From NCBI RefSeq assembly GCF_037975245.1, contig NC_092582.1:14196077-14260076 (forward strand): a stretch of DNA of 64,000 nucleotides. The letters are read 5' to 3'. The stretch comes from Apostichopus japonicus (taxonomy: Eukaryota; Echinodermata; Holothuroidea; Aspidochirotida; Stichopodidae). Positions 31,997 through 44,027 of this stretch are shown in pieces (positions within the stretch are counted from its first letter, which is position 1; each line of letters starts with the position of its first letter). The translations under genes were made by a program, and so were the position numbers. The notes beneath the pieces were generated by a model, which ran no database searches, was not told the origin of the DNA, and saw only the letters and a list, made by a program, of their open reading frames with translations.

Positions 31997-34900
31997 CTGT
32001 AGAGAGTACAAAACAGAACTATACTGGAGAAACATCTCTTATAGAGAAGCTCATTAAGCAACATTCTCCAGCAACTATGAATAGCATAAAGCAAATAATA
32101 GCAAGTATCAACACGGGAAAATCCTTTAGGCAAAATGGAAAACCTGGGGTGGGGGGGACCTAGCCGTTTTGATACAAGGAACCATCACATAAATAGTAAT
32201 GTAATACCGTCAAAAGAAAACCTATGAAAGGAGATTACATCTTCATCTGTTTTTAATGGTTTTGTATTATTATTATTAATGTAAGAATTGTAGTCTCACC
32301 AAAAATTCACCATGAACATGCAAAACTGTTGCAGTTTTGCATTTTATAAAACTGATAAGAAGACTCTAATACCATTCCCCCTTTCAGGGATGAGCCTGGG
32401 GTAAAAATAATCACAGAACTTTGCAAATATTGCGGTATAGGCTCCAGTTTGCATATGCTACAGTGTGTTAGGATAATAGTTATTGTCCCGCGGTAGAAAA
32501 GAAATCAGGAATATTCCGTGAATTCCGTGAATTCGTGGAAAAAGCTCATGCCTGCCCATTAAAACGTCCACCCTCTCTGCCCCTCTCCACATGAATGAAT
32601 CAAAGAATTAACTGGTCTCACCAGCGCCATTACCTCGCCTTCCTGCTTCCCCCTTTTGACCCTTCGGCTACCTCTTCTTCCTGGTAGTCCGGTCTGTTCT
32701 GGTTCAGCCTCTTGTATTCTGCAAACCTCCTCTCGATTTCCTTTGTGCAAAAATTGTTAAGACACAAGCAGAATGAGGTAACACTCTAGTGGTTACCAGC
32801 CACGTATAGAAAATTACAAAACCAGCCCCAACTATAAAGCAATACTTATTATTCAGAAGCCATCTCCTTAGTATGACATTCGCCAATATTCCTTCTCTTC
32901 TTAAGATATATTCCGTTTGCCAAGGTTTTCAGGTGTTGACCTCAAATGAACTTTGAGCTCGATAGAAACATTGTAGACATGATGCACACAGCACAAGAAT
33001 CGTTTATTATACATACATATACACAAACTTTAACCCATGTTAAACAATTTGCGATAAGTTATATTAAATAAGAGAATGAACAGCATTCACCTTACCTTAG
33101 CTACTGGAACAGGAATGCGGGGAAAGAGTGTTGAGAACCAGTCCTGTTTGATGAGCATGGCTTGTACCATTTGACCGATGGTGGAAGGTGTGCCCCCTCC
33201 AGCTTTTGGATCTACTTCCTGTAGAAATTCAAATAAAAAAATATCACAATTTCGATTCACATTCATTAAATAATTGTTCTTTCAGAGGTTAACAGAAATC
33301 TGCAATTGGCCACTGAAAAAGGGTTCAAAATATAACATAAAGCTTGTTTGGTTTCATAACTTCCCAAAAGATTTGCTTGAAATACTACCAACATGCTATG
33401 TGCAAAAATCAGGCCCGCCAGCATTGACTGTGTTAAACGCAATGCAGGCTAGGTTGTGTAAATCTGCTATGAAGGTGTGGTAGGTCAAGGCAAAGCGTTC
33501 ACTTTTGCTTGTATAAGTAACAGACATTAAACTAACTAACATTACAGCGTTGTCGAGTGCACTCAGATCAGATACATTGGCAAATGCAGCCAGTCCTTTC
33601 CTCATATAAACAAAAATTGTCAAAACAGAGGTTGTTTCTCCAGATAGGTCACAACGTGACGAATACTGACCTCTTCATCCTCAAAGAATGGCACAAACCA
33701 ATCAAAGAGGTCCTGAGGAGGCTGTGTGTATCTGTAACAAGATTTACAAAAATAATCATGAGAACAAAGAAAGAAAAATGAACAACACTTACACAAAACA
33801 TCATTTAATACAAACAAGCGATCAAAAAAACAAAAAAAACAATAGCTTCTAGCCGCCAATCTGTTTAATAGCAATATTTCATCACTAACCTTTGTATTTT
33901 GTGGTTCATGGATTTAATATGTTCAGGTAGGATGACAGAACCATGGCCAGATCCCTTTCACGTGTATTTCTAACTCTTTATTGTTACTTTGTCTATCTTC
34001 AATTGTTTTTCTTTTTTTTTCAAATCTTTGTTTGATGCAGGAAAGAAGACAGGATAATACCCATGTTTTCCAAAGCATGTTGCTACGGTCTATGCAAATC
34101 GGGGGAGTTGATTAAATACCTTATTGTTTTCTTGCGTGTTTCTGGTAGCTAGGCATGCTGGGGGGGGGGGGGGGGGCAAGAGTAACATCTGGGCCAAAAG
34201 ACCCTGGGGCAGTTGCAATAAGTTTTCTCACTGGACATAGGTGGTGGGGATGGGGGGGAGGGGGTGGTAGGGTGGATAGTGAGAGTTGATCTGGTCCTGA
34301 TTCTGTATCCTTTGTACAGTGATGTACAAAACCCTAGTCTTTGTAGTCCTTACTGTCATACAAGGAATCATACTAAATACATACATCAAACATCATTCCC
34401 AAGCTTCTAGAAAATATTAGTATATGACAAAAGTCCTGGATCGCAGGTGAAAATGGAAATTTGTCGATTTGAAAAAGAAAAAAGGACATAGAAGATGAAA
34501 ATCCTCTTGGGAAGAGATTTCTCACCAAATTGGAACACGGACCTGATGTACATGAAGCCGAGACTTCTGATGTAAGGAGAATCTCCATGATTGAGAATGC
34601 CCATGATTTGTTTCCTCGTCAGTTTCAGGGTATAGAGCTTAAAAAGAAGGCAGTAGGCGGATGAGACGATACCGCCGGCTCCGACACCGCGTACCTACAA
34701 GAGGGACAAGCAAAGGCGGGATGGATAATGTACATAGTCATGTAAATAGATGCTCAGAGTATCAAGTTGCTTCATCAACAATTATGCTTACAGATAAAAA
34801 CATGCAATTAAGATTTATCTCTGAAAGAGTCTTTGTTAAGTCACGGTACCGTGATTTAACAAACGGGCTTTGTGAGATGAGGTTTGCACAATGCAGTGTG

Positions 34901-35864
34901 GAAAATTTTTGCTGCCATACTAGCCAATGTGAAGGTCCAATACTCACCCCTCCACACATTCCGATCTGTCCAGAGGTCTGTCGACTTCCTCTTTCCCACG
35001 GTTCTAAGTGGTCCACCTATGAAGTTTGACAACATCAAAGCAGAAAATAATATAGTACAAGCATTGTGAACAGAGGTTAATAGCAAAAATTGGACCAATA
35101 CTGCAGTGTATAAGTACACTGTTTTAGTTTAGTTTTGAATAACAATGGCTAGGAGGCCAACACTTGTTCATTTGGAACCTTTTCAATGTGATGATCATGG
35201 ATGAAAATAACATAAATACAAAACCTCCTCTCGTCCAGCTCTGTATTCTGAGAATTAATACAGGCAGGGCATGCAATTTTCATAACCCATGACCAACACC
35301 TTTAAGTCCCCATCCAATGAATGAGAGTATACCTCAGCAACTGACCACTTCCTCAAATACTGAGGGAGACAAAGATACCCTATGATATCATTGCCACTGG
35401 TACAAGCTTGGCAAACCAAGTTATTCTGAAAGCAGAAACTCAATTAAATGATTCAACAAAGGCTCTTAGGTCCTTACCGTATATATGCGACCAAATGTAC
35501 ATATCTATTTCAAGTATATCTATTATGTATATCTATTTCAAGCACAGAATACAATGTACGGTTACATGTATTTTGACACTATAGTTATAAACAAATGCTT
35601 TTTTTATTGCTTCTAAGATAAAAATCAAAACAAAAGAAAGATCACTGCCTTAAAGTTAAACCTCTCTCCCGGGTGGCCACTTAAAATGGGTAGCATGGCA
35701 TAACTCACCCTATAGTAAATTTCATCAATGACTTCATGATACGTTTTCAATTTAATTAACTCGTTCTTGAAGTATGGTGAAGACTGGATGTTCGTCAAGA
35801 TTAATGAATTCAGATTCATAGAGGATTCATTCCCCCATGTAGGTAGATTATTCTTTGGTGGCAT
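31082..35864 (-). CDS. PRPF38B: Pre-mRNA-splicing factor 38B
   Basis: Minus-strand coding exons in order: 35864-35709, 35016-34948, 34694-34543, 33731-33671, 33218-33096, 32740-32634, 31996-31523, 31247-31082. All junctions are GT-AG, phases agree, and the sum is 1308 nt (435 aa; human about 546). Residues 1-187 form the PRP38 domain: PTWGNESSMNLNSLILTNIQ, TYHEVIDEIYYRVDHLEPWE, GQIGMCGGVRGVGAGGIVSS, KLTRKQIMGILNHGDSPYIR, LGFMYIRYTQPPQDLFDW, LIKQDWFSTLFPRIPVPVAK. Residues after about 225 are an Arg/Ser/Asp/Glu tail. PRP38 proteins join the spliceosome and are needed for its activation (family knowledge). ATG 35864 was chosen because it is the first in frame; human has about 45 more N-terminal residues, and an acceptor CTACCTACAG just upstream suggests a 5'UTR intron or a missed upstream exon. 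Confidence 0.95.
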
Positions 35865-36063
35865 GTTTCTTTTCTCTCTGTAGGTAGATGGAAAAAATGT
35901 CACAACTGAAAGACCATAACACTTCATCAGGGATAGGAAAATTTAAACTTGAAATTACACATTTGTATACTTTAGGTGACAAGTCTCATAGGCTAGCTAT
36001 TGTAGCACTGAATTACTGTAGCCTATAGGCCTATGTTCTCTTTGGTACCTCTACTAGTATAGT

Positions 36064-36560
36064 CAGTATTGTGAAGTTTGGCATACTGCGAAGTTCGGAC
36101 ACCCTAAGAAATACACGATTTTCACCATGAAAACCTACAGGAAGAGCCAAATTTCACCAAAAAGTACGAAGCTACAGTTATTTTCTCTCCAAAATGACCC
36201 GTGTGCAAGAAATTACTTACATATTTGTCAATAAAATGACGAAGATCTATGAAGTCTGTTATAATTACTGAAAGAGCAACTGCGCCACCAATTTTATCAC
36301 CAGCGCCACACTGTGGGTTGCGTGTCCGAACTTCGCAATACTCTAGCAAAGAAATACCAGTTCCACAATCACGAAGAATCTTCTTGGTAAACAACGTGAA
36401 AACAGTTTGCAGGAAAGAAAGTTTGGCCGTGTATCGTAATATAACAAAATTCTCCCACCATATGAAGTATATTTTCTGGTGATTTATACCAGAAGATTTA
36501 GTTTTGGGGTGTTTTAAGTCTTAAGTGTCCGAACTTCGAAGTCACCATGCTACTACAGTA
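36064..36560. mobile_element. MITE-like element with three CGAAGTTCGGACAC motifs
   Basis: Left (about 36087-36107) GCGAAGTTCGGACACCCTAAG and right (about 36520-36541) reverse complement CTTCGAAGTTCGGACACTTA are inverted. A third copy of the motif, in the right-end orientation, lies at about 36325-36345 (GTGTCCGAACTTCGC). Outer borders are not sharp and no target duplication is certain. It lies just upstream of PRPF38B, so it could overlap its promoter region. Confidence 0.5.
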
Positions 36561-37344
36561 TTTGCTTGAAAACTGTCATGAATGTAACTTTCTGTTTTTT
36601 GTTAAATGTTCTCTTTCGAATATGTCTTAAGTATCCAAATGTACTTTTCACATTTTGTTCTAAAGTCAAACTGCTGGGAGAACCTCTCAATCATTTAATG
36701 TAGGCCTAGGCCTAGGCCCCTTTTTAGTTTTTAATATTTCTCTTTGAAAAAATTAGCTATTACAATGTCTTTAAAACAAGCAAATCTAAATTTGACAAAA
36801 TATTAAAGAAATCATGAGACTTTCTTAAGCAGTATCTTCATTCTACCTGTGTTACTGTTTGAACTGCATCCTACACTAACGTTAGACTTAGTATTACTAG
36901 TAGCCTAGTAGGACTTAAGTAGCCTAACATTTAGAGCCTAACCACATGGATGATGAATCACACATAGAACGTAAAGTTTCAGTAGCCTAAGCTACCTTAG
37001 TAGGGATGATGAAGCAGCATAACGTTAACTTATATTGAAACAAGAGACATAATTCAGCAATCCAATACCATTGGAAAAATATCCCTGGGACATTCAATGA
37101 ACACTGCAGATAAAACTTCAATGATCGTCACATTAACGTTTCGGTGACAAATATAACCCACGCTAGATTCGGACATTCATTTACCGTTATATAGCTAACG
37201 TAACATATCACAGAGCTCAGAGAGTTGATTTGAAGAATATGTATGGATGTAGTCATGGAACGCTAACAGTGCAAAAATATCCCGCCAAAAATGATTCTGC
37301 GAGGAATAAAATTAATATTTTATAATAATCATAAATAATAATCA
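36561..37344. other. Upstream flank of PRPF38B, no gene seen
   Basis: This AT-rich sequence contains GTAGGCCTAGGCCTAGGCC at about 36702 and scattered TAGCCTA motifs. It could contain the PRPF38B promoter or a non-coding first exon, but I see no decisive core-promoter motif. Confidence 0.4.
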
Positions 37345-37625
37345 GTAGTTACTTGTACGACGTATAAGCGACTACAAATGTAGGAGAAGCCCGCAAGGGC
37401 TTATGGATTACAACTTACACGTCGGGTGGCTTCCAATTCAAAAATTTCAAAGTCTTGAATCTTTTCAATTTAGAAAGTCATTTCACATGGGAAAACCGTA
37501 GATTGCTCTTGGATGAAAAACCCACCTTACTATGACCCGGACGCGTAACGAACACGGAACCTCCCGATTGCTAAGCCTCATTGCTTCAATTGCCACCGCC
37601 TTTATCCACTCGGTCACAGCACCGG
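37345..37625 (-). repeat. tRNA-derived SINE (minus strand)
   Basis: On the minus strand the element starts near 37624 with a Ser/Leu-tRNA-like head: TGTGACCGAGTGGATAAAGG is the A-box region and GAGGTTCCGTGTTCG the B-box region, the latter mutated. The 3' part reads TAAGTTGTAATCCATAAGCC, GCGGGCTTCTCCTACATTTG and GTCGCTTATACGTCGTAC. The same 3' part recurs at 54205-54305. A functional tRNA is excluded by the mutated T arm and the appended body. Confidence 0.75.
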
Positions 37626-37639
37626 TCTAGAACGTTGAA

Positions 37640-39840
37640 CGTTGAACGTCCTTCTACAGAAAACTCTTGCATACTAATCATCACACCGCTACAAGGTGTT
37701 ACATCTATTCATTGTTTGCCCGTTTGCTTTTATTAGTGCTATACTAGTAGTTTTAGTAGCCTCGTAGATCCATTCGAAAGTTGTTGATTTACTATGAAGA
37801 AGTTTAAGAAAACGTTGTAGATTGGAAGCTGTTAACAGTTTTTGTTTGGTAGATGTTTTAACATGATAAAGAAAGTGCACCATGGAGAAAGATTCGTTTT
37901 GACTGTATTTCTGCAATGTAAAAGGACAGTGATGACGTCATAACTGTAACGGAGTAATCGCGAGAAAAGCTATGCGATTAATCGGCTTTAAAAGTAAGAG
38001 CCGACTATCAGCACTACGGTGTAGTGATCACGTGGTTCAATTATATGTCCCTTTCTTTGAATGAAGTTCCTTGAATTGAGTCTCATTAACGTTTGATACT
38101 CCATGTCGTCACCATGCATAGCAATTAGCCAAATCTTTATTCTGATAGGGGGAAATGGATTTAGGTATTTCATCTCTTTTGAAGAAATCGCAACATTTTA
38201 ACTAACAAAGTTTCTTATTTTCTCCAAAAATGACACTTTCTTAAATAACACCAGGGATAGGCCATATTTTCATGAAACTTTAAAATTTGTCAAATGATGT
38301 TTAAGGAAACTTCTGATTTATGAAAGCTGCACCCTTGAATTTATTCTCAAAACTGAGGTTTGGTGCTACCACCCCTCCCCCCACTAACCCCTCCCGGCTA
38401 CGCATGTGCTGCACACACAACCACATGCACCGATACATATTAAACTGAGACACATACAAAGCTGAATTTTATTCTTCAATTGATACAATCCGACACAGTT
38501 TCGTTAACTATGAATAACTATGTCTGACATGTGTTATTGACAAATGGCCCAATTAAGACTGATTCTCACATTATGGTAGTTTCGATTATATAGGCTATAC
38601 ATATATAGGCCTAGATGTATATACTGTCCATTACAAATCTGTTTCAGTTATTTTATTATCCTAACACCTGCTGGTATACACATTTCATGGGGTGTACATT
38701 TGCTTTCCATAATGAGATGTAGCCTAGCCTACGCAGATATTGAGTTAACCTTTACATCGAAGGATAAAAATATAAAATAAATATCTTAGTGGTATACTCA
38801 AAAACGTAACAGATACGACTCATCTATTAATATCATATTTCGTGGGGGGAAATATCACAAGATTCCTCTAGTACAGCTGCCATCTTCTTCTCGTTTTTTT
38901 TTTTATTTTTCATAAGTTAATTAATATGTTAACTTGGGAATCGTTCACTGTCGTTTATGATATTGGCAGTGATATTGGCAACTGTCCAACAACCAAAAAT
39001 AAAATAATGTATTTTAATGAAAAGTATTCTGACCCTCACCTGTTAAAACATGTAAAAGTATGTGATAAAATGTTTAGAATTCATGGAACGCTGGATGAAC
39101 ATCTGTGGTGCAATTATATTATATACATTTGTCACTTGATAGGGATCCCGTATGGGCGGCGGATTATCATCACACAAGGCATGGTGAAACGTATGCCAAT
39201 AAGTGTCACTATACGGGCTATGCAAACATACCGTTGTATGTATAAAGACTTATATGCGAGTAGTTATACCAACAATGACACCGGCGTAGTTGTTAAATCG
39301 GATAAAGGCATCATCTGATTTCTTGACAGGAAAATCTTGTCAAAGAGGTATATTCATGTGTGGGGGAAAGGGTGCACGGGGTCGCGATAAGGTACGGTAA
39401 TGCATATGAACAGGGTACGTCTCCGCGCCCTTCATCGTCAGCCGGGGTAGAACAGATCAGTCGTAGAAAATTCTTTCAGAGATGGTCGGTCGGTGATTTA
39501 TGAGTAGCCTATACCATACATATAAATCAATAAGGGTAGAACTGGGTCTGGCACCTTTGATACTATGTTACGCACACCAATGTTGTCTACTCCAACCTCA
39601 ATCACACACAAACACGCACACTATTTGACACGACGCCCCTATACAGCAGTATAGTTTTCTTGTGACGTTAATTGATAGACAAATTTATTCGTGGGTTTCG
39701 ATCGGCGATCATGCATGATAATAATTTCATTTCCAGATTTACACTTTTTCGTAACCGGGTGAGATATAAAGTATTGGATTACAATTCTATAGCTGCATGT
39801 GACGATTATGTTTCAAGTGATCACTTGGAGTTTGTTTTTA
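37640..39840. other. Gene-poor region with one unassigned 130-codon frame
   Basis: No recognised exon or repeat covers most of this stretch. A plus-strand open frame at 38926-39318 (130 codons) has a protein-like mix of residues but no known motif and no obvious splice context. In DNA this AT-rich, one such frame in 64 kb can arise by chance, so I do not call it a gene. Confidence 0.35.

Positions 39841-39842
<2 letters not shown>

Positions 39843-39926
<84 letters not shown>
39843..39926 (+). repeat. (TA)n microsatellite, left of the Penelope-like unit
   Basis: About 42 uninterrupted TA dinucleotides. A matching (TA)n tract lies at 41229-41299 on the other side of the fold-back element. Confidence 0.95.
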
Positions 39927-39930
<4 letters not shown>

Positions 39931-39960
39931 GAGCGGATGTTGACATGCTTGGTGTATATG

Positions 39961-41223
39961 ATGAAATGTAGAAAATGAGACTTCAACAAGCACAGTAAGA
40001 AAGTATACAAAGTTGTATGTTCCAATATTTCGCCGGTTAAGGCTTTATCAAGGAATGAGGTGCAACTACCGACTCCGTGCATGTATATAAGTAAAAACTT
40101 TAAAACCAATTCCCCTGAGCTGAAACGCACCAGCGAACAAACTGTATTCGGAGCGCACAGACGGACCAGCAAGATGTGAAAAGCTTAAATATCCAATTGA
40201 CGTCCAGCACAGCCATTCATTAAGTGATTAGTGGCTTTAATGGTAAGGGCTTCGATTATTTTTCTTTCACTGGTATTGGGTAGGTTCTGATGTAGGATTT
40301 GCCAATTGATGTTTTCTCCAGATTTCGGATTTATATTGTGAGTTTGTAAATGAGTGTATATGGTCTGTTAGTCATACGTAGATGTTCTTTTATTCTCGTT
40401 CCAATGGTGCATCCCGTTTCGCCGATGTATGTAGACGAGCAAAGATTGCATTTAATCTTGTTTCATGAAACACACAATAATCACCTCTACTAGACCATCT
40501 GAAGATCAAAGAATTTACCTAAAAGTACCATTTGTGAACGAGAACATAAAACGGCAGACCCTGGCAACAATCAGCAGATCGGGCATTACAAATCTGAGAA
40601 CACACATCATGACAGGTAATCCATCAGCGAGTTTGTTTTCCGCGCCACGTGACAAACAGGGTTGCCCACCCAACTGTGACACCTGCAAAATCGCTGTAAA
40701 GAAGAATATCTGTTTAGCCAAAAACTGTGTCTACAAGATTAAATGCAATCTTTGCTCGTCTACATACATCGGCGAAACGGGATGCACCATTGGAACGAGA
40801 ATAAAAGAACATCTACGTATGACTAAACAGACCATATACACTCATTTACAAACTCACAATATAAATCCGAAATCTGGAGAAAACATCAATTGGCAAATCC
40901 TACATCAGAACCTACCCAATACCAGTGAAAGAAAAATAATCGAAGCCCTTACCATTAAAGCCAGTAATAACTTAATGAATGGCTGTGCTGGACGTCAATT
41001 GGATATTTAAGCTTTTCACATCTTGCTGGTCCGTCTGTGCGCTCCGAATACAGTTTGTTCGCTGGTGCGTTTCAGCTCAGGGGAATTGGTTTTAAAGTTT
41101 TTACTTATATACACGGAGTCGGTAGTTGCACCTCATTCCTTGATAAAGCCTTAACCGGCGAAATATTGGAACATACAACTTTGTATACTTTCTTACTGTG
41201 CTTGTTGAAGTCTCATTTTCTAC

Positions 41224-41230
<7 letters not shown>
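39961..41230 (+). mobile_element. Fold-back Penelope-like retroelement fragment inside (TA)n
   Basis: Positions 39961-40461 are almost the exact reverse complement of 40733-41230 (arms of about 500 bp). Only a few differences are visible: a 4-nt indel near 40080 and two substitutions near 40225. The unique centre is 40462-40732. The right arm plus centre reads as the 3' end of a Penelope-like element (PLE): a GIY-YIG endonuclease frame followed by about 220 bp of terminal sequence. No reverse transcriptase is present, so the copy is 5'-truncated. PLEs often carry inverted partial copies and settle in microsatellites (family knowledge). Between the left (TA)n and the left arm there are 34 extra bases that the right side lacks. 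Confidence 0.85.
40465..41010 (+). pseudogene. GIY-YIG endonuclease part of a Penelope-like element
   Basis: A 181-codon open frame with a Cys motif CPPNCDTC (residues 67-74) is followed by a GIY-YIG domain: YKI at 90-92, YIG at 101-103, Arg112, EH at 115-116 and a Glu at 160 in ERKIIEAL that suits the metal-binding position. The N-terminal part (LKVPFVNENIKRQTL) matches the linker between reverse transcriptase and endonuclease in PLEs. The first ATG is simply the first in the surviving fragment. The endonuclease domain looks intact, but without the polymerase the copy cannot move by itself. Confidence 0.85.

Positions 41231-41299
<69 letters not shown>
41229..41299 (+). repeat. (TA)n microsatellite, right of the Penelope-like unit
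   Basis: About 35 TA dinucleotides directly abut the right arm of the fold-back element (junction TACATTTCAT/ATAT). Confidence 0.95.
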
Positions 41300-41300
<1 letters not shown>

Positions 41301-41309
41301 GGTAATTTT

Positions 41310-42540
41310 CCTATAGACTTCAATTGAGAAGCAGGACACGCACCGCTTAGCATTTAAAGAGGCTATTAGGCATACGTCACCTCTTCGTAACCTCTTCGTT
41401 CTTCTCACGGAATTCGACAGTTGGTACTCAGTTAACTAAGTGAAATGTTCGCTACAAACATTATCAAGTTAAATGTGAAAACTTGATTAGTATAGTACAT
41501 AAAATCCCAACAACAGAAAGACACCTTTCTTCATTTTTATGGTTAATAATTGAAATTTGGGGCTTTTATTAAATTTCTACAAATGGTTCCCAAAGTGTTA
41601 TTGTTTTATCCCAATTTGGATTTCTACTTCTAAATTTCGAAAAGAGAAATAGAAAATTCGACGTTTTATGTATGAAATGATTGCCTATATATCAGTGGAA
41701 CGAAATTTTGATAATATTATGGCCTGGCAGTTTGTCTTCTAATAGAAAGAACAATGATTTCGTACTGCATTGGAGCACGTCCCTATGTACAGTTGAAAAT
41801 TCGATTGGGCAGGTGCCCCATTTTCAAAGTGGGGTAGGGGAGCTTCCCGCTTTGGCCGTTCATATACGCCGATGAATACAATTATGGTATTGTTTTAACT
41901 GAAACAGTCAATTAAGCAAGTACCTTTATTTATCGAAGTCAAGGCGCAATACACACAAACTGAGTTCTGTTCGGACTATGACTGATTCGGACTATGACTG
42001 ACTCGGACTATGACGGACTATGACTGATAAAAAGAGGGGGAGGGGGCTTGTAACCCTGACCTCATCCACACAGAATGACTAAACTTTTATCATAAAAAAA
42101 ACTTGCGAAAACAAGGGCGTTGGGCTGGATGTTCATATCTTAGACTTTATTATACTTTTCTACAAACAAACATATCATCACCATAAGGTAGCCTTGTATG
42201 ATTTAGTTTTGAAGGTTTATGTTGTACCTATACGAGGATCAGGAGTCGAAATTTTCATTGGTCACGAAAAATTGACTCCTCGATAAGCTAAAATAATTGA
42301 TTACATTCAAACACGATGTAGCAAATAGTGCACCGTATATTATATGCATTCGAGAAAGCCGGGTAATAGCCCACCTATTTTAATGAACGGGTTTTCTTTA
42401 TAGAATAGAAGTACTGTTGAAAAGTCACCCAAGAATGAAACTGGTCACGAAAAGCCAAACAACCGAACGACTGATCCGCTCTCAACCCCAGTCGCCTTGC
42501 ATCGAGACTGTGTCTGTGTTGTCATGGTCAAATTGTATCA
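41310..42540. other. Gene-free stretch
   Basis: Nothing coding is supported. A short 17-bp minisatellite (GGACTATGACTGATTC type, about four partial units) occurs at 41976-42028. The rest is unremarkable AT-rich sequence. Confidence 0.5.
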
Positions 42541-42554
42541 TGATTCCACGAAAA

Positions 42555-42650
42555 TATTTTTAACTCGTAATTTCGAAATAATAATTCGTAATTACGAATT
42601 ATTATTTCGTAATTAAGAATGATTAATTCGTAATTACGAATTAAAAATTT
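42555..42650. repeat. Nested palindromes of TTCGTAATTACGAA
   Basis: TTCGTAATTACGAA, itself a perfect palindrome, occurs twice within 65 bp (about 42585 and 42627). The first copy sits at the centre of a longer imperfect palindrome (about 42570-42616) built of AATAATAATTCGTAA arms. It could form a cruciform. Confidence 0.8.
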
Positions 42651-42792
42651 TTTTGTTTGGCACTAATGGGCTTTCGCATGATGAGTGTTGTATGATTTAG
42701 TTTTGAAGGTTGCTTGATGTCTATGTTTGAATTTAGATCACACATAGCATGTATTTAATTGTACACTCAACGATATCTCCCATGGTGATATA

Positions 42793-43162
42793 CAGTGGCG
42801 GCGGAACCGGGGGGGGGGCTTGGGGGGCTCAGCCCCCCCCCCCCAATGAAAAAGTTGAGGGGGCAAATGCATGATAAGCCCCCCAATGTTAACCAAGGCT
42901 CCGAACGTGCATCTGCCCATTTTCAATGCATACTTGTCGATCTGTCCGATGCACACGTATACTATATAGGTGTAATAATTTTAGGGCTAGTTATTCGCAG
43001 CATAAAACACTCGGGAAGTGTCGTTTCCGGCCATCATGGGGGTTTGAAAAAAACAAAATTTTCTTGTACGCTCCGCGCCAACCGATGGTGGCGCTCCGCT
43101 TAGATAGTCTCCACACATTAGCCCCCCCCCCCCCCAATAATATTCCCGTTCCGCCGCGCCTG
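42793..43162 (+). mobile_element. Young hAT-type MITE with perfect 8-bp target duplication
   Basis: The element starts CAGTGGCGGCGGAACC and its right end reverse-complements to CAGGCGCGGCGGAACGG. GTGATATA is repeated exactly at 42785-42792 and 43163-43170, the 8-bp duplication expected of hAT transposition. The 370-bp interior carries G/C runs near both ends and the shared core (TTGTACGCTCCGCGCCAACC then GATGGTGGCGCT). There is no transposase. It is the short counterpart of the element at 46043-46706. Confidence 0.92.
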
Positions 43163-43170
43163 GTGATATA

Positions 43171-43992
43171 TGCTACAAGTTTGAATTCGCGGTTATGAAT
43201 AATTTATGCACCGCCTGCAGCTTATGAATGCCCGTGTGGTTCGTATACGACTATACATGATTATCACTTATTCACGCGATCAACCGCATGGAGTAGATGA
43301 GTTCTTAACCGCCAACGCTGTTCTATTGCATTTTTAAGTTACCGGTATATATGTTATATTTACCTACGCATACTTACCCTTTTGTTGTTAAAATGTTAAG
43401 AAATGTACCCTGCCTCAGATTCATACTAAGTTGTAGATTTCGAGCCTTTCTGTGACGTCGGTATACGTGCACAGGACGGGCAGAGAGCCAAGTTTTTTTT
43501 TTCATTTATAGTCTAGACAATTCTCAAAGATGAAGAGAGAGAGAGAGAGGTGGAGAGAAAGGAAAAGCGGAGGGTAAAAAAAATACTAGATTAGAAAGTC
43601 TCGTGATTCTGCCGATGCGTGTACACACTGTTATACACCACGGAGTGAGGGTATATGCATCTCAATTGGCAATAATATAGAAAACTATAGTAGCCTATAC
43701 CAAACATTACCTTGAAATATATACCACAAAGGAAAACTATATTTCTTTAAAAATTTGGTTATCTATGACGACCGATACAGGTAAGTTGTTTTCCAAACTC
43801 TATTCATATATGTAAAGCTCAGTTATATAGTAGAACAGGAATTTACGTGACATGTGTGCATGAACTAAATAGTATAAAATCACATTTCGCTTTGTTATGG
43901 TGCGCCTCTGCAGTGCAGAAGATTTATCATTTAGTGTAACGAGGTGCGGTTACTTCACTGTATTCCTATTTTGTTGTACTTTAGCAGAATGG

Positions 43993-44027
<35 letters not shown>

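Noticed and set aside
31597-32163. Plus-strand frames of 88-188 codons opposite the PRPF38B tail
   Set aside because: Arg/Asp/Glu/Ser codons on the minus strand give stop-poor Leu/Ser/Pro/Cys frames on the plus strand; the minus-strand exon has splice sites and family similarity.
37555-37625. Possible Ser/Leu tRNA gene on the minus strand
   Set aside because: T arm is mutated and the sequence continues into a repeat body shared with 54.2 kb; SINE.
42738-43198. Frames of 72-102 codons rich in Gly/Pro
   Set aside because: They fall within the hAT MITE with G/C runs; no coding role.
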